A stretch of 64,000 bases of DNA from Smallanthus sonchifolius (Eukaryota > Streptophyta > Magnoliopsida > Asterales > Asteraceae): the NCBI GenBank assembly GCA_023525975.1, contig CM042021.1, forward strand, positions 106,499,501 to 106,563,500, read 5' to 3'. A program made the translations under genes and the position numbers. Shown piece after piece: positions 34,164-43,719 of this stretch (position 1 is the stretch's first letter; each line of letters opens with the position of its first letter). The notes beneath the pieces were generated by a model. It saw nothing but the letters and a program-made list of their open reading frames with translations, was not told the DNA's origin and made no database searches.

Positions 34164-35642
34164 GTAATATCCGAGATATTCCGACCCATCTTTTGCACGT
34201 ATACCTAAATTAAAACTCGACTCAGTGTTAAAACTATTTCTTTAAAGCGACAAATATCTATGAATATATATATATATGTCATAAATATGTCTATATATGT
34301 ATATATATAGATAGATTTTTTTTAATAACATAAAATTATAAAAAAATACATATAACAATAAAAACAACTCTAAACTTATTTGATTTTGAAAAATATATCT
34401 ATTTTCGTTTAACACGAAAATTCGGGGACCAAAACTGTCAAATCCTAAAACTTGTTTTACACTTGAAACACCTTTTAACAAAAAATAACAAAACTTCGGA
34501 ACTACAGGGACTGAAACTGTAATTAACACAAACTTCCAGTTTGGAAACAAGTCTCAGGTTCGAAACCCGCCCAAGCCGGTTTTCATTCCCGTTCCTTCGA
34601 AAACGCATTTCCGGCTAGATTCCATGAACCTCGAGACTCGCCTCACGCATGCGACCAAAGCCCAACGAGTTTCAATGTTCGAATTCAATGCTAACCACGC
34701 GTAATTTCAAATTTAAACCCGTTAAACCCAACCGTAATCTCCCTAACCGATCGGGCATTTAATGGCGAAATCCGCTATAAATATCGACCCAACCCACTAG
34801 CGACATCACCCTCAAGCTTCCTAAACACCCAATTTAAGCGTTCATCACATGCATTCCCGTTTTGGATCGGTGGTCAGTCGCACAGAAGCTCGAACCCGTT
34901 CTCGGTCATTTCATTATGAAAATAGGTAATTCGACTACTCTTCCTCTTCGTTTTCAGTTAAGGATCTATAGCCCTCTGTTAAATTGCATTAACAGAGGGT
35001 TGATCACATCGTATTTGAGGGATTCGCATTCTAGGGTTCATCCGGTAATTGGGGGCGAAGTGGGATCTTGTTTATTAATTTATTTTTCCAGTATATACAC
35101 CAGCGAACCCGTAGCCGGGATGGTTGGTGTGTGTGTGCATGCTTGACCCGGTCTGTGACCCGGGTTCGAGCCAGTTTTGCCATTTCATTTTTTTTATGCT
35201 TTTTCAATCAGTTTTAAATACTTTAATAATTTTTATAAAATCTGTTAAATCTTTATAAACTTAAAGACGATTTTTAATCCTACTTTTATCTTCGAAAACT
35301 ATTTTTAACTAATTAAACTTAGTTAAAGATTATATTATAATAAAAAAAATTTAGATTTATTTATCCTTGTTAATAGTTTTTAATCCTTAAAAACTATAAA
35401 AATAATTCTAAATTTTATAAAACATATACTTTCATCAGAAACTTTAAATGGACTAAATAATGAAGTTATTTTAAAACATTAACTTATTTATTCATTCTTA
35501 AATCTAAACTTTTAAAATCAGAAAAGTTTATAAATTTATGGATTTATAAAATTATATAAATCTATTTGGTTATATAAACAAGAGAAATAAATATATTTTA
35601 TTTGCCTTCTATATAATTATAAACTTAGAAACTTTAACATTT
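34164..35642 (+). repeat. Element B3 3' LTR, right half deleted
   Basis: Matches 25838 to about 27316 closely, then stops abruptly at 35642 against element A gag sequence. About 1.45 kb of the LTR and the right target site are missing. The left neighbour is the purine tract AGGGGAGAC (34155-34163), preceded by TTTCGGGACGAAA. Confidence 0.88.
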
Positions 35643-35860
35643 TTAAACACGACTTCACGGGCAATAGCATCCCTGACCTCTGGTTCTAATTGTAGAGGCC
35701 TTTGACTGTTGTTCCCAGTTGGGGTCACCTTTGTTTTGTGCACACTCTCAGTGTGTTCTGCGTGCACACTCTCTTCCTCTTCATGTCTTTGATTCAATGG
35801 AGGTCTACCGACTCGGCCAGTACGACCGCCTCGGCGTCCTGTTCTTCCTCCACCAGCCAT
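35643..35860 (-). pseudogene. Element A gag N-terminal fragment
   Basis: Starts at the ATG at 35860 with a Gly/Arg-rich sequence (MAGGGRTGRRGGRTGRVGRP) common at the start of plant gypsy gag, then an acidic His/Glu part and EVRDAIAREV. It is cut at the deleted B3 edge. The distance to the A PBS (340 nt) fits a gag start. Confidence 0.75.
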
Positions 35861-36215
35861 AGTTCCTAGTTTTCCTGATAGTTATAAAGGGAATACATCA
35901 ATGCCATTCCTTCAGATCATAGTTTAGAACAGTACGAGCAAGGTAAATTTTTAATTACAGTGACCGGTTTGTGATTACTAATTTACATTGCTTTTCGGGT
36001 TCAAAACTCTTCAATTCGGTTGTGACATTGACATCTATTTGTTCTAAGTTAAGTTATCTATTCTTATCCAAGTGTATTAACTCTAGTACTTACTTACCGT
36101 GCTGGCGTTGGCGTTGGTTACCCATACTGACATCCGTGCGTTGGTCCCATAATCAGCTTGAGTCCAGACATTTAGGGATGTCTGAATCTCTCAAACTATT
36201 GCTCTGATACCAACT
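35861..36215 (-). other. Element A leader and PBS
   Basis: The minus-strand PBS TGGTATCAGAGC is at 36212-36201, three bases from the 5' LTR. The remaining leader down to the gag start at 35860 has no ORF. Confidence 0.8.
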
Positions 36216-37206
36216 TGTAAGGCCCCATTCCCGGGTAACCTCACTTGTTGGATTTACTCATAAACATAGTCATAAATACTGAACTTAAATTTAAAACATT
36301 CAGAAGTAGCGGAAGCAAACATCATTCAAATTACATGACATAACAGCGGAAGTCTTAACAATTAAATACATAACATTGTCTTAACATATATAAATGTGGG
36401 ATGTCAGTCTTGTGCCGGGTAACCTTCACGCCATCGCACGACCCTTTCTTCCTATACCTGAAATGTATACTAAAAGTTAGCTAACGCTGGTGAGTTCTAG
36501 TTTAAGGACAATCATACATAATACTTATCTTATCATGAATATTTTATATATATGTGTACATAACATACGTAATATCCGTACTTTTACATATTCTTTACTT
36601 TACTGTTCTCACATAATCATTCATTTTAAGTATATACATATGTACATACTTACTTACTTGGGGAGAACACTTATTGGCCATAATCTTAAGGGAGATCAAC
36701 CCATCACACTTGTCGCGAATGTCACAAAGACATCGCAGTGAGAACTACCGTCCTAGCCCTTTTCATTAACCGTCCGGCTCTAGAAAACCGTCCGTTCTTT
36801 CATTAAATCCGTCAGGCAACCTTTGTCCGTCCGCTCTTAAACCGTCCTACCGTCGTAGTCCGTTCTTTTGTCCGTCTGCCCTAGGGCATCCGTTTCCCAT
36901 GCGACCATTATGTATGCAACCGTTCTACTTTAGTTAAGGCAATTGCTTCGACCGTCCATTAGTGCCTTTTAATACGTCCTAGCTTGCGAATGAACGTTTT
37001 TGTCCCGGTTACAAAATAGTTACGTGGTCGTCCGTCTACCGGAGTAGCCGTTGTCATAGAAGGGTTCATAACGTTTACATACATTCATAACATGCAATAT
37101 ATATAATATAAAGCAAGATTTCATTCATTTACGTTATGTCCTTCTTTCATTCATTCTTTATAATCATACGTTTCATTCTTTGTTCATAACTCATTTTCAT
37201 ATATAA

Positions 37207-37261
<55 letters not shown>

Positions 37262-38149
37262 CCACGTATGATCACATTGACATTCATAGCATTTATTCAT
37301 TTAGTGTATACACTTCAGCCCCAAAACATTTAAAATGATTTGCACATAACATAGAAGGGGGCACATAGAACTCACCTGATAAGCTAGTCTTGGTTGTCCT
37401 AAACAAGGTCCAACAACGTCACGTACTATCTGAATTAGGTAGTTAAATACACATCAGACCCAATCCTGACTCTAACGGTTTAACCATTCTAAAACATACT
37501 GACTTTACTTACTGGTCTGCTACATGCGCACTTAGTAAGTGCGCAGGGCCTTGCTCATGCGTACTTGTCAAGTATGCATGATCTTTCTCCTGCGTACTTG
37601 GTAAGTACGCAGGACGTCCCTACTACGTACTTGATAAGTACGCAACACCTGTTTCTTGGACAAGTCCGAAATTCTTGCATGTTAATCCGATCATGCTAAT
37701 CTTACAACTTTCTTTGATCAAAAGGTGCGGTTTTCACTCTAAATGCTAGTTCTAAGCTTATTTTCAAGTTTCATCCATAAAAACGTCTCCTATTTAGCTA
37801 AAAACCCGAGAAACCCCAAAACGAAGAAAAACTCAATTTAAGGTCGAATCGTTACCTGGATTGTGATTCTGACTTGGCGGTTTTGCTCACGAGCTCGGTT
37901 GTAACGTGCTCCTTCAATTTCGGGTCGATCTGTCAACTTTCTCTCTCTAGACCCGAGCTCTCCTTTCTCTCTCTAGGTTGCAAGTTTTGGTGGAAATGAG
38001 AGTTCTTGTTGTGTCTTGACCCTTATATACCTGGGCTTCGCTCGGCCCGTTGGAGCCGAGCCCAAGCCCGTCCGTTTTTCTTTTGTTTTATGACGATTAA
38101 GTCTCTATGGCGTTATTATTTACTAAATTACTATTTTTGGGGTTTTACA
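36216..38149 (-). repeat. Element A 5' LTR
   Basis: Partner of 1473-3413, with four instead of five palindromes (about 37529-37644), a longer TA run (37206-37253) and a TATA box near 38023-38030 on the minus strand. It ends at 38149 next to the duplication ACTCC. Confidence 0.92.
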
Positions 38150-38154
38150 ACTCC

Positions 38155-38776
38155 TCCATTTGAAATTTCACACCAAATCCAACTCTCAACTCAAATTTCT
38201 TTTGAGTTCTCTGATCCCGAGCACCCCGTTGCCGTCCCGACTGCTGAGCAACTCCTCCCAGTTTGACTGACATCCGCTTATCAACCGGACCCGAGCGTTT
38301 AAGAGACGAAGAGACCCGAGGAACGTATAGAAGTGAAAGTTAAGGTGCTAGAGCCCTAAGAGCTGATTCTAAGAGAATCGTAGCACTAAGATTATTATCT
38401 TTCAATCTCCCACTCCAAACCAAGGTGAATACTCGTCTACGTTATGAATACGAGTCTGTCAAAATGATTTGAAGCCATGAGTGTGCTGCAAACACTCTCA
38501 CGCAAAAGATAAAACTGTTTATGTTTTACAACAAAGGCAAAAATGCCAGAATTGAATATTAATTCATATAATCCCGGTAAGGGGGTTGAAATAAACCCCT
38601 GGGATGGTATTACCCAAGAAGTGTACGTAAAGTTTGATCAAGTTTTTATACTTTCTCCGGATCCATGATGGCCCGGGCGGGGTTGTCATGTATGTCGGGT
38701 AAACCTCTAATGTGCCCATAGGGCCGTGTAACCCCTGAGTATGTGACCAATGTATACATACACACACACACACGCG

Positions 38777-38831
<55 letters not shown>

Positions 38832-39463
38832 GGAAAGAAGTGATGTGTTCGCTAGATTCCAGACAATGAAAGTGTTTAATTGTTTAATTTAACTGTTTTG
38901 CCATGATTATGAAAAGTTTTGAGGTCATAAAGTATTCACGAGCATATAGCTGACGTTTATTTTCAAATGTTTTTCAAGAAAAGATTGATATGATCTTCAC
39001 ATACCGGGACCGCCTACGACCTAAGTCCCGGGGAAAGTTTTGTTGCATAATTGGGTCAGGCCACACACCTAGACCCGGTGCAACCCAAAATATATTTATA
39101 CAGGTTCGTGCTATGCACAGGAAGAACCTGGGAAAAAGGACAAGGTTAAGGTGCCCAAAGGATTCCGATCCCTAGGCTGAATACATCCTTGTAGATTTTA
39201 CTTACTTTGGTTAGGGTTTTGATTTCAAATCAAATGTGCAAACGATCGGGTTTTATACCCAGGTATTTAAATAAAAATCTGACAAGGTTTTGATATTTAC
39301 AAACCAACCATTAAGGTTGAGATGATTGACAAAAATATCCTTTTGTTAAAAACGTTATTCCGCTGCACAAAAACCAAACTCTGAAATCAAAGCAGGTACC
39401 GAAGGTGCCAACTGACGTCGCGACCTGGTAACGTCCCAGGGGTGCCCGGGGCGGGGTGTGACA
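38155..39463 (+). repeat. Element C 5' LTR, right part (R-U5)
   Basis: Resumes directly after the target duplication of A and ends GGGGCGGGGTGTGACA. It includes a CA/TA microsatellite (38757-38829). No coding region is supported. The small frames here are chance. Confidence 0.8.
38757..38829. repeat. Compound CA/TA microsatellite
   Basis: A CA tract with a CGCG interruption (38759-38800) runs into a TA tract (38800-38828), inside the C LTR. Confidence 0.9.
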
Positions 39464-39468
39464 TTGGT

Positions 39469-39481
39469 TGGTATCAGAGCC
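39469..39481 (+). other. Primer binding site of element C
   Basis: TGGTATCAGAGCC, five bases after the LTR end. The sequence after it (TGAGGTTTTAGCGAATTAG) differs from the D/B/E group, so C is a separate lineage. Confidence 0.88.
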
Positions 39482-39611
39482 TGAGGTTTTAGCGAATTAG
39501 ATACTTGGAGTTAGTATCTAAGCTCTAACCGGTTTAAGCAACAACTTGCCTACTAGCAAAAGTAGGTAGACACTTGCCAAAGCTAATAGTGTCAAACATG
39601 CAGGTTGAATT

Positions 39612-40338
39612 ATGTCTGAAGGACAAGAATATAGTAGTTACTATGACCCTAACACTATTAAGCAAGGACCTATTGAAAATCCATTTGCGCCCATGGAAAA
39701 TGATAACTTTGCGTGGTATCATGCCTTGCCGAAGGCTCCGATCAAAGAAGAATATGAGTCCGATCACTTAAGCCAAATGGGTGGTTTCGACTTTAGAAAC
39801 TAGAGATTTAACACACCTCCTCATCTACCGATACCTCCTCCTCCTACGAATCAATTCGAGGCTGGGCCTAGCAAAAAGGCTATGAAACCTCTGATGAGGA
39901 AAAGGGAACCGATAGAGAAGCTCTCCATTACAGGAGCCAGTTTGGATGAAATATACAAAAACCTGGAGAATTATGAGAGTTCTGAATCTGAGTGATTCCT
40001 CCCTCTTCCTCCTATGGAAGCTTACTCACCTCAATCGGCTAGCTATGAACCCTATGCTGATTACCTTAACTATCCAATTGTATCGGGTCCGTACTTCAGT
40101 AATAACATGGACATCGAAGAAAACTATGCCGACGCTAGTTCAATGAACCAAGGAGCTTACTCAAGAAGCTCTGGATCATACGTCGACTATGCAAATCATC
40201 CACAATTCAAGGATCCTTATATCCAGGATGAATACGATCCTATGGCTGAATTTGAGGCCACGTTTGACGATCCTAACACCATACCTGAGGACTATAGTCC
40301 ACGAGCTACCTTAAATCATAAACCTATTCCTGCCTACG
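39612..40338 (+). pseudogene. Element C pre-gag ORF, 5' part
   Basis: Not recognised. One frame from the ATG at 39612 runs to the D insertion at 40338 with in-frame stops at 39801-39803 and 39993-39995. The product is rich in Tyr, Ser, Asp, Glu and Pro (SEGQEYSSYYDPNT, PQSASYEPYADYLNYP), with no domain that I know. It continues after D/E at 57552-58005, where it ends in a coiled coil, and gag follows 137 bp later. An extra ORF between PBS and gag is unusual for Ty3/gypsy. Its position and coiled-coil end parallel the ORF of B1/B2/E, though I see no sequence match. Confidence 0.55.
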
Positions 40339-41264
40339 TGTAACATCTCTGATTTTTTTTGTTTGGTGCAATTAACGACAATTCAATTATAATGCAAACT
40401 TTGATTTCATTTGATACATTTCTAGGATTACATGGACATATACTTTATATTAATTTCCTAAGTTGAACAATACATATGACATGCATGATCAGAAAGCTCG
40501 ATAATTACTTATGAAGCTTTCAAACAAATCTAATTATCTATATATATATATATATATATATACACTTATGTTCACATGTACATTTATACACACGTTTTCG
40601 AACAAGTTGATCTTGAACTTCCCTTCCCAAGTCTTTTAAACCCTAAACATGAACCCCCAACACTCTCAATAGAACCCTTGATCTAGATTAGACCTCTTAG
40701 GGCTCAAATTGGACTCTCACCCGTCAATTTTGACTTTAAAAGTCAAACATGCCCAAATCTATGAAATCCCACTTATGAAATCGATTAAGCCCGTTGTTAT
40801 GGACTGCCATTACGCACAAACTCATGAATCGGCCCTACCCTGACCCAAGTAACAGCCTAATTTCACCTATCACGCGGTCGAATTCAAATTCAAACCCATT
40901 TGACTTATGGAGTCAAAGCCGAATCAATCCGATTTAATTCGATTAATAAAACGCGTTTCAATCCCAAAGATCACGCATAAGCTAATCGTGCATGTATCCG
41001 AACCTATTACACGACCAAATACATTCGATTCCAACCGGATTAACGCGTAATTGAGGCTACGGCTGTCATCCGTGATCCTTGCGATCGAATTCGGCATTAA
41101 TGATAAAATTAATTGAATTAAATCACTATGGACCTTCGCACGACTCCATATAATCTTCCCCAAACCCTATTCGAGTCTCATTCCATCCCTGTTCGTCGAT
41201 TGATCCCCCAAAACACCGCCTCTGCTCCCTCTAGTCGTCGGCAATCTATACTCAATTGTTTCAG

Positions 41265-42816
41265 GTATGTCTTACGTCATTTGATTCGTTTTTGTGTAAG
41301 GATCGAAAGCCCTCTGTCAATTTCATACGACAGTGGGCATCAAAATCAAATTCGTGAAAATCGAAGGGCTGTTCATACGAGTTTAACCTGGGAATCTATG
41401 GTTCAAATAATTAACGTACTTACTTAATCAAACACCCCTATGTTACCAGCGAGACCATCTGGTCCGACCGGTTAAGACATTGCGCCGTCGGACCAGAGGT
41501 CGTGGGTTCGAAACCCATACAACCGGGCCTTTTTGCGCGTGACTCAGAAGCCAAACTCGGCTCCTTGTCTTCCTTTGCTAATACAAACCCAACCTGCATA
41601 GTTACCAATAACAGGCCCTGGTCTAGTGGTTTCGTCCGCCCAGCCCACTCAGCGCAGGCCCGGGTTCGAGTCCCGGCGACCTGTTTCTTTTTTTAAAAAT
41701 CGGTTTTATTAACCCAAACATTTTATAAAAATTATTTTATAAACTATGCATCCCTTAAACTTGTTATACAATAAACGTTTGCAAGTTTTTAACATAAAAT
41801 ATTTATCTTCACAAATTAAATTGTTTAAGACATACATTTTTATTAAACACTTAAAACCTCTTCTAATATAAATATAAGCTATTTTTTTTATTCGTTTAAA
41901 TTGGTTATTTATTTTATACTTTAACAACAAGTAAATAAATAAACTTATTACAAATATAAAATTTAGCTAGGGTTTTTCTTTAAATATATTTTGACATATT
42001 ATTATAAATAAATAAATAAATAGATTTATTTATAAAAAAACAAAAATCATATTACTTTTAATACTTATTGAATAAATAAAAAGAGTTTTATTTATTTAAT
42101 TTTTACTCTAAATACACATAATACAACATTTTGAACTCTTAAAGTTCACACCAAATTTTTGGACAACTTATATTTTCCTACATCAAATAACACAAACTTT
42201 ATACAAATTCACACCTAACAAGACCCGGTGGACATCAGACCTATCCTTAGACTTTATGCATAATACTAATTTAAGATCATGCTTCAAACTAGGTTAACTT
42301 GTGATTTGTGAATCACTTGTGCTTCATACTTGCTCGTGTCATCCACACAATATATCTATGTGAGTTTACATAGCCCCCTTTTTCATTTTATACTTTTGGG
42401 GTGAAACGTGATTTACTTTTGAAACCTTTTTGCATAGACTTAATTACAATTCAATAATATGATATTATGTGTTACGTGCTTTATGCTTGAATGCTATGAG
42501 TTAAGACTACATATACATGACTTTAGTACAATCATTAACTCCGTACAAGCCAACGGTTAACATTGATAGATCTATTGTGTCTGATAAACCCACCCGGTTA
42601 GGGTGTTTGTTACCGACTTTACATAAGGGTAACCTGCGTGTTATGCCTCAGTCCAAGGTTTGATTGTACACACTTAGTTTAACTATAGATTCTCCATAAA
42701 TGCCTTATACACATGCATCGTATGAATTGTATAAAACATCTTTAAACTTAGTTATGTGTCAAAACCTATGTATGCTCACCAACTTTCTAGTTGACCTTGT
42801 TTTCATCATGTTTCAG
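41265..42816 (+). other. Candidate leader intron in D LTR
   Basis: CAG|GTATGT donor-like and TTTTCATCATGTTTCAG|G acceptor-like sites bound 1552 nt of the presumed R-U5. Both fit plant splice consensus and recur in B2, B3 and E. Splicing would shorten the path from cap to the gag start, while unspliced RNA would serve as genome. Inference. Confidence 0.35.
41451..41693 (+). other. Two tRNA-like modules in D LTR
   Basis: Module 1 (41451-41533): A-box-like TGGTCCGACCGGTTAAG, T-arm GTGGG-TTCGAAA-CCCAT, then TTTTT (41529-41533). Module 2 (41611-41693): ends ACAGG/CCTGT can pair as an acceptor stem, A-box TGGTCTAGTGGTTTC, and a perfect T-arm CCGGG-TTCGAGT-CCCGG, then T7. Each module is close to tRNA length. 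I do not call them tRNA genes, because no clear anticodon arm is seen. Confidence 0.65.
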
Positions 42817-43047
42817 GTACTAATGCTTGAGAATAGGTGCAAGGTGCTTCACTTAGGACCGATGGCCTAGAATTTAAATTAATGAAACTATTTATGTATT
42901 TCCATTCTCTTTGTAACGTTGGATTTATGTTTAAATGTGACATGAAATTGGATGTTTAATTATTTAAACTTTAGCAAACCTTGAGCTTTTGAACAGTCTA
43001 CATGTCCCGCCCCGACGTATTCCGCCGTCGGTTGGGGTGTGACAGAT

Positions 43048-43060
43048 TGGTATCAGAGCC
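43048..43060 (+). other. Primer binding site of element D
   Basis: TGGTATCAGAGCC three bases after the LTR. The following TTGGTTATAGGGAATTAGG and about 55 more bases are shared with B1, B2, B3 and E. Confidence 0.92.
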
Positions 43061-43719
43061 TTGGTTATAGGGAATTAGGTTATTAGACACCTTTGACCTA
43101 GACTATAACCTTAGGACACCCATTATTGCCATGTTCTATGATATGCTACATGCTACGTGTTACTTGCCTATTATATTAATATTTATTTTATTTTGATACC
43201 TTATTTGCTAAAATTCATGACTTAGTAGACTATACTAAATAAATAAATAATATCCCTACCCATACCCTAAGCCTCATAAACTTCTTACCTGCTTCTCTGT
43301 CATCATCATCATAGCATGTGGAAACTTCATGAATTAAAATCTATAGAATTTCTTTGCTTCCTCGTTAAGGTTTTAAACTTTGTTAATTATTAGAGGACAC
43401 GTGCAATCTGGAAGGGTGACACCTGTATTCTGGGTTTTCTGTCTAGGAAAGCATTTCGTATAAATCCCAATCAACCGAGGGACCCGTATGCTTTCCTGGG
43501 AATTCCCGGAATGAGTGTTTACTTATAGGCTAAAGCACGTCTCCTCGAAAATTATATGAGTTTAAATAACCTTAATGTGTCACAGTATTCAAGTGATTAT
43601 ATCACTATTTGAGTACAATCCAAACTATGATTTACGATTTTATTTGTTATCGTATCTTTTAAATTCAGTCAACCCTCATAAGTTCTTACATCTCTTCTTA
43701 TGTTGTGCAAATCTGTAGA
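43061..43719 (+). other. Element D leader with stem-loop
   Basis: Non-coding. A hairpin with perfect 10-bp arms AGGAAAGCAT (43445-43454) and ATGCTTTCCT (43488-43497) is followed by GGGAATTC and ACTTATAGG, motifs also in the non-autonomous elements. It is a candidate packaging or dimerisation signal. Confidence 0.55.

Larger units (their letters stand above)
25838..35642 (+). mobile_element. Element B3: large non-autonomous LTR element, 3' LTR truncated
   Basis: The 5' LTR (25838-30279, 2.93 kb without its hAT insert) and a partial 3' LTR (34164-35642) share TGTAATATCC and the following 1.48 kb. The PBS at 30283 and the purine tract before 34164 set the plus direction. There is no gag-pol and no copy of the B1/B2/E ORF. 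The left target site would be ATACT (25833-25837), but the right one is lost with the deleted LTR end. It inserted into element A's gag. Confidence 0.88.
1473..38149 (-). mobile_element. Element A: Ty3/gypsy (Tekay-like chromovirus) with three nested insertions
   Basis: Two LTRs of about 1.94 kb (1473-3413 and 36216-38149) begin TGTAAGGCCC and end in TTACA as read on +. They are flanked by the 5-bp duplication ACTCC (1468-1472 and 38150-38154). The PBS lies on the minus strand at 36201-36212 and the purine tract at 3414-3430, so transcription runs right to left. Gag-pol is split into four segments by B1, B2 and B3, and carries three in-frame stops and a frameshift. A C-terminal chromodomain-like tail supports the chromovirus assignment. 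Confidence 0.93.
40339..43044 (+). repeat. Element D 5' LTR
   Basis: Starts TGTAACATCT and ends with the U5 hairpin CCGACG (43012-43017) / CGTCGG (43026-43031), then GGGGTGTGACA. It holds a TA tract (about 40541-40562), a TATA-like CATATAAT (about 41148), a donor-like CAG|GTATGT (41265), a leader hairpin GCCCTCTGTC (41309-41318) / GACAGTGGGC (41329-41338), two tRNA-like modules, an AT-rich stretch (41690-42160) and an acceptor-like ATGTTTCAG (42816). Confidence 0.93.

Noticed and set aside
35971..36207. 78-codon plus frame near the A PBS
   Set aside because: Antisense to the A leader. It is AT-rich, has no domain and reads through the PBS complement.
40924..41163. 79-codon minus frame repeated at 48788-49027
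   Set aside because: The pair exists because both D LTRs contain it. No domain, and it overlaps the promoter region.
41451..41533. True nuclear tRNA gene
   Set aside because: T-arm and A-box are good, but no convincing anticodon arm is seen, and the copy is part of an LTR.
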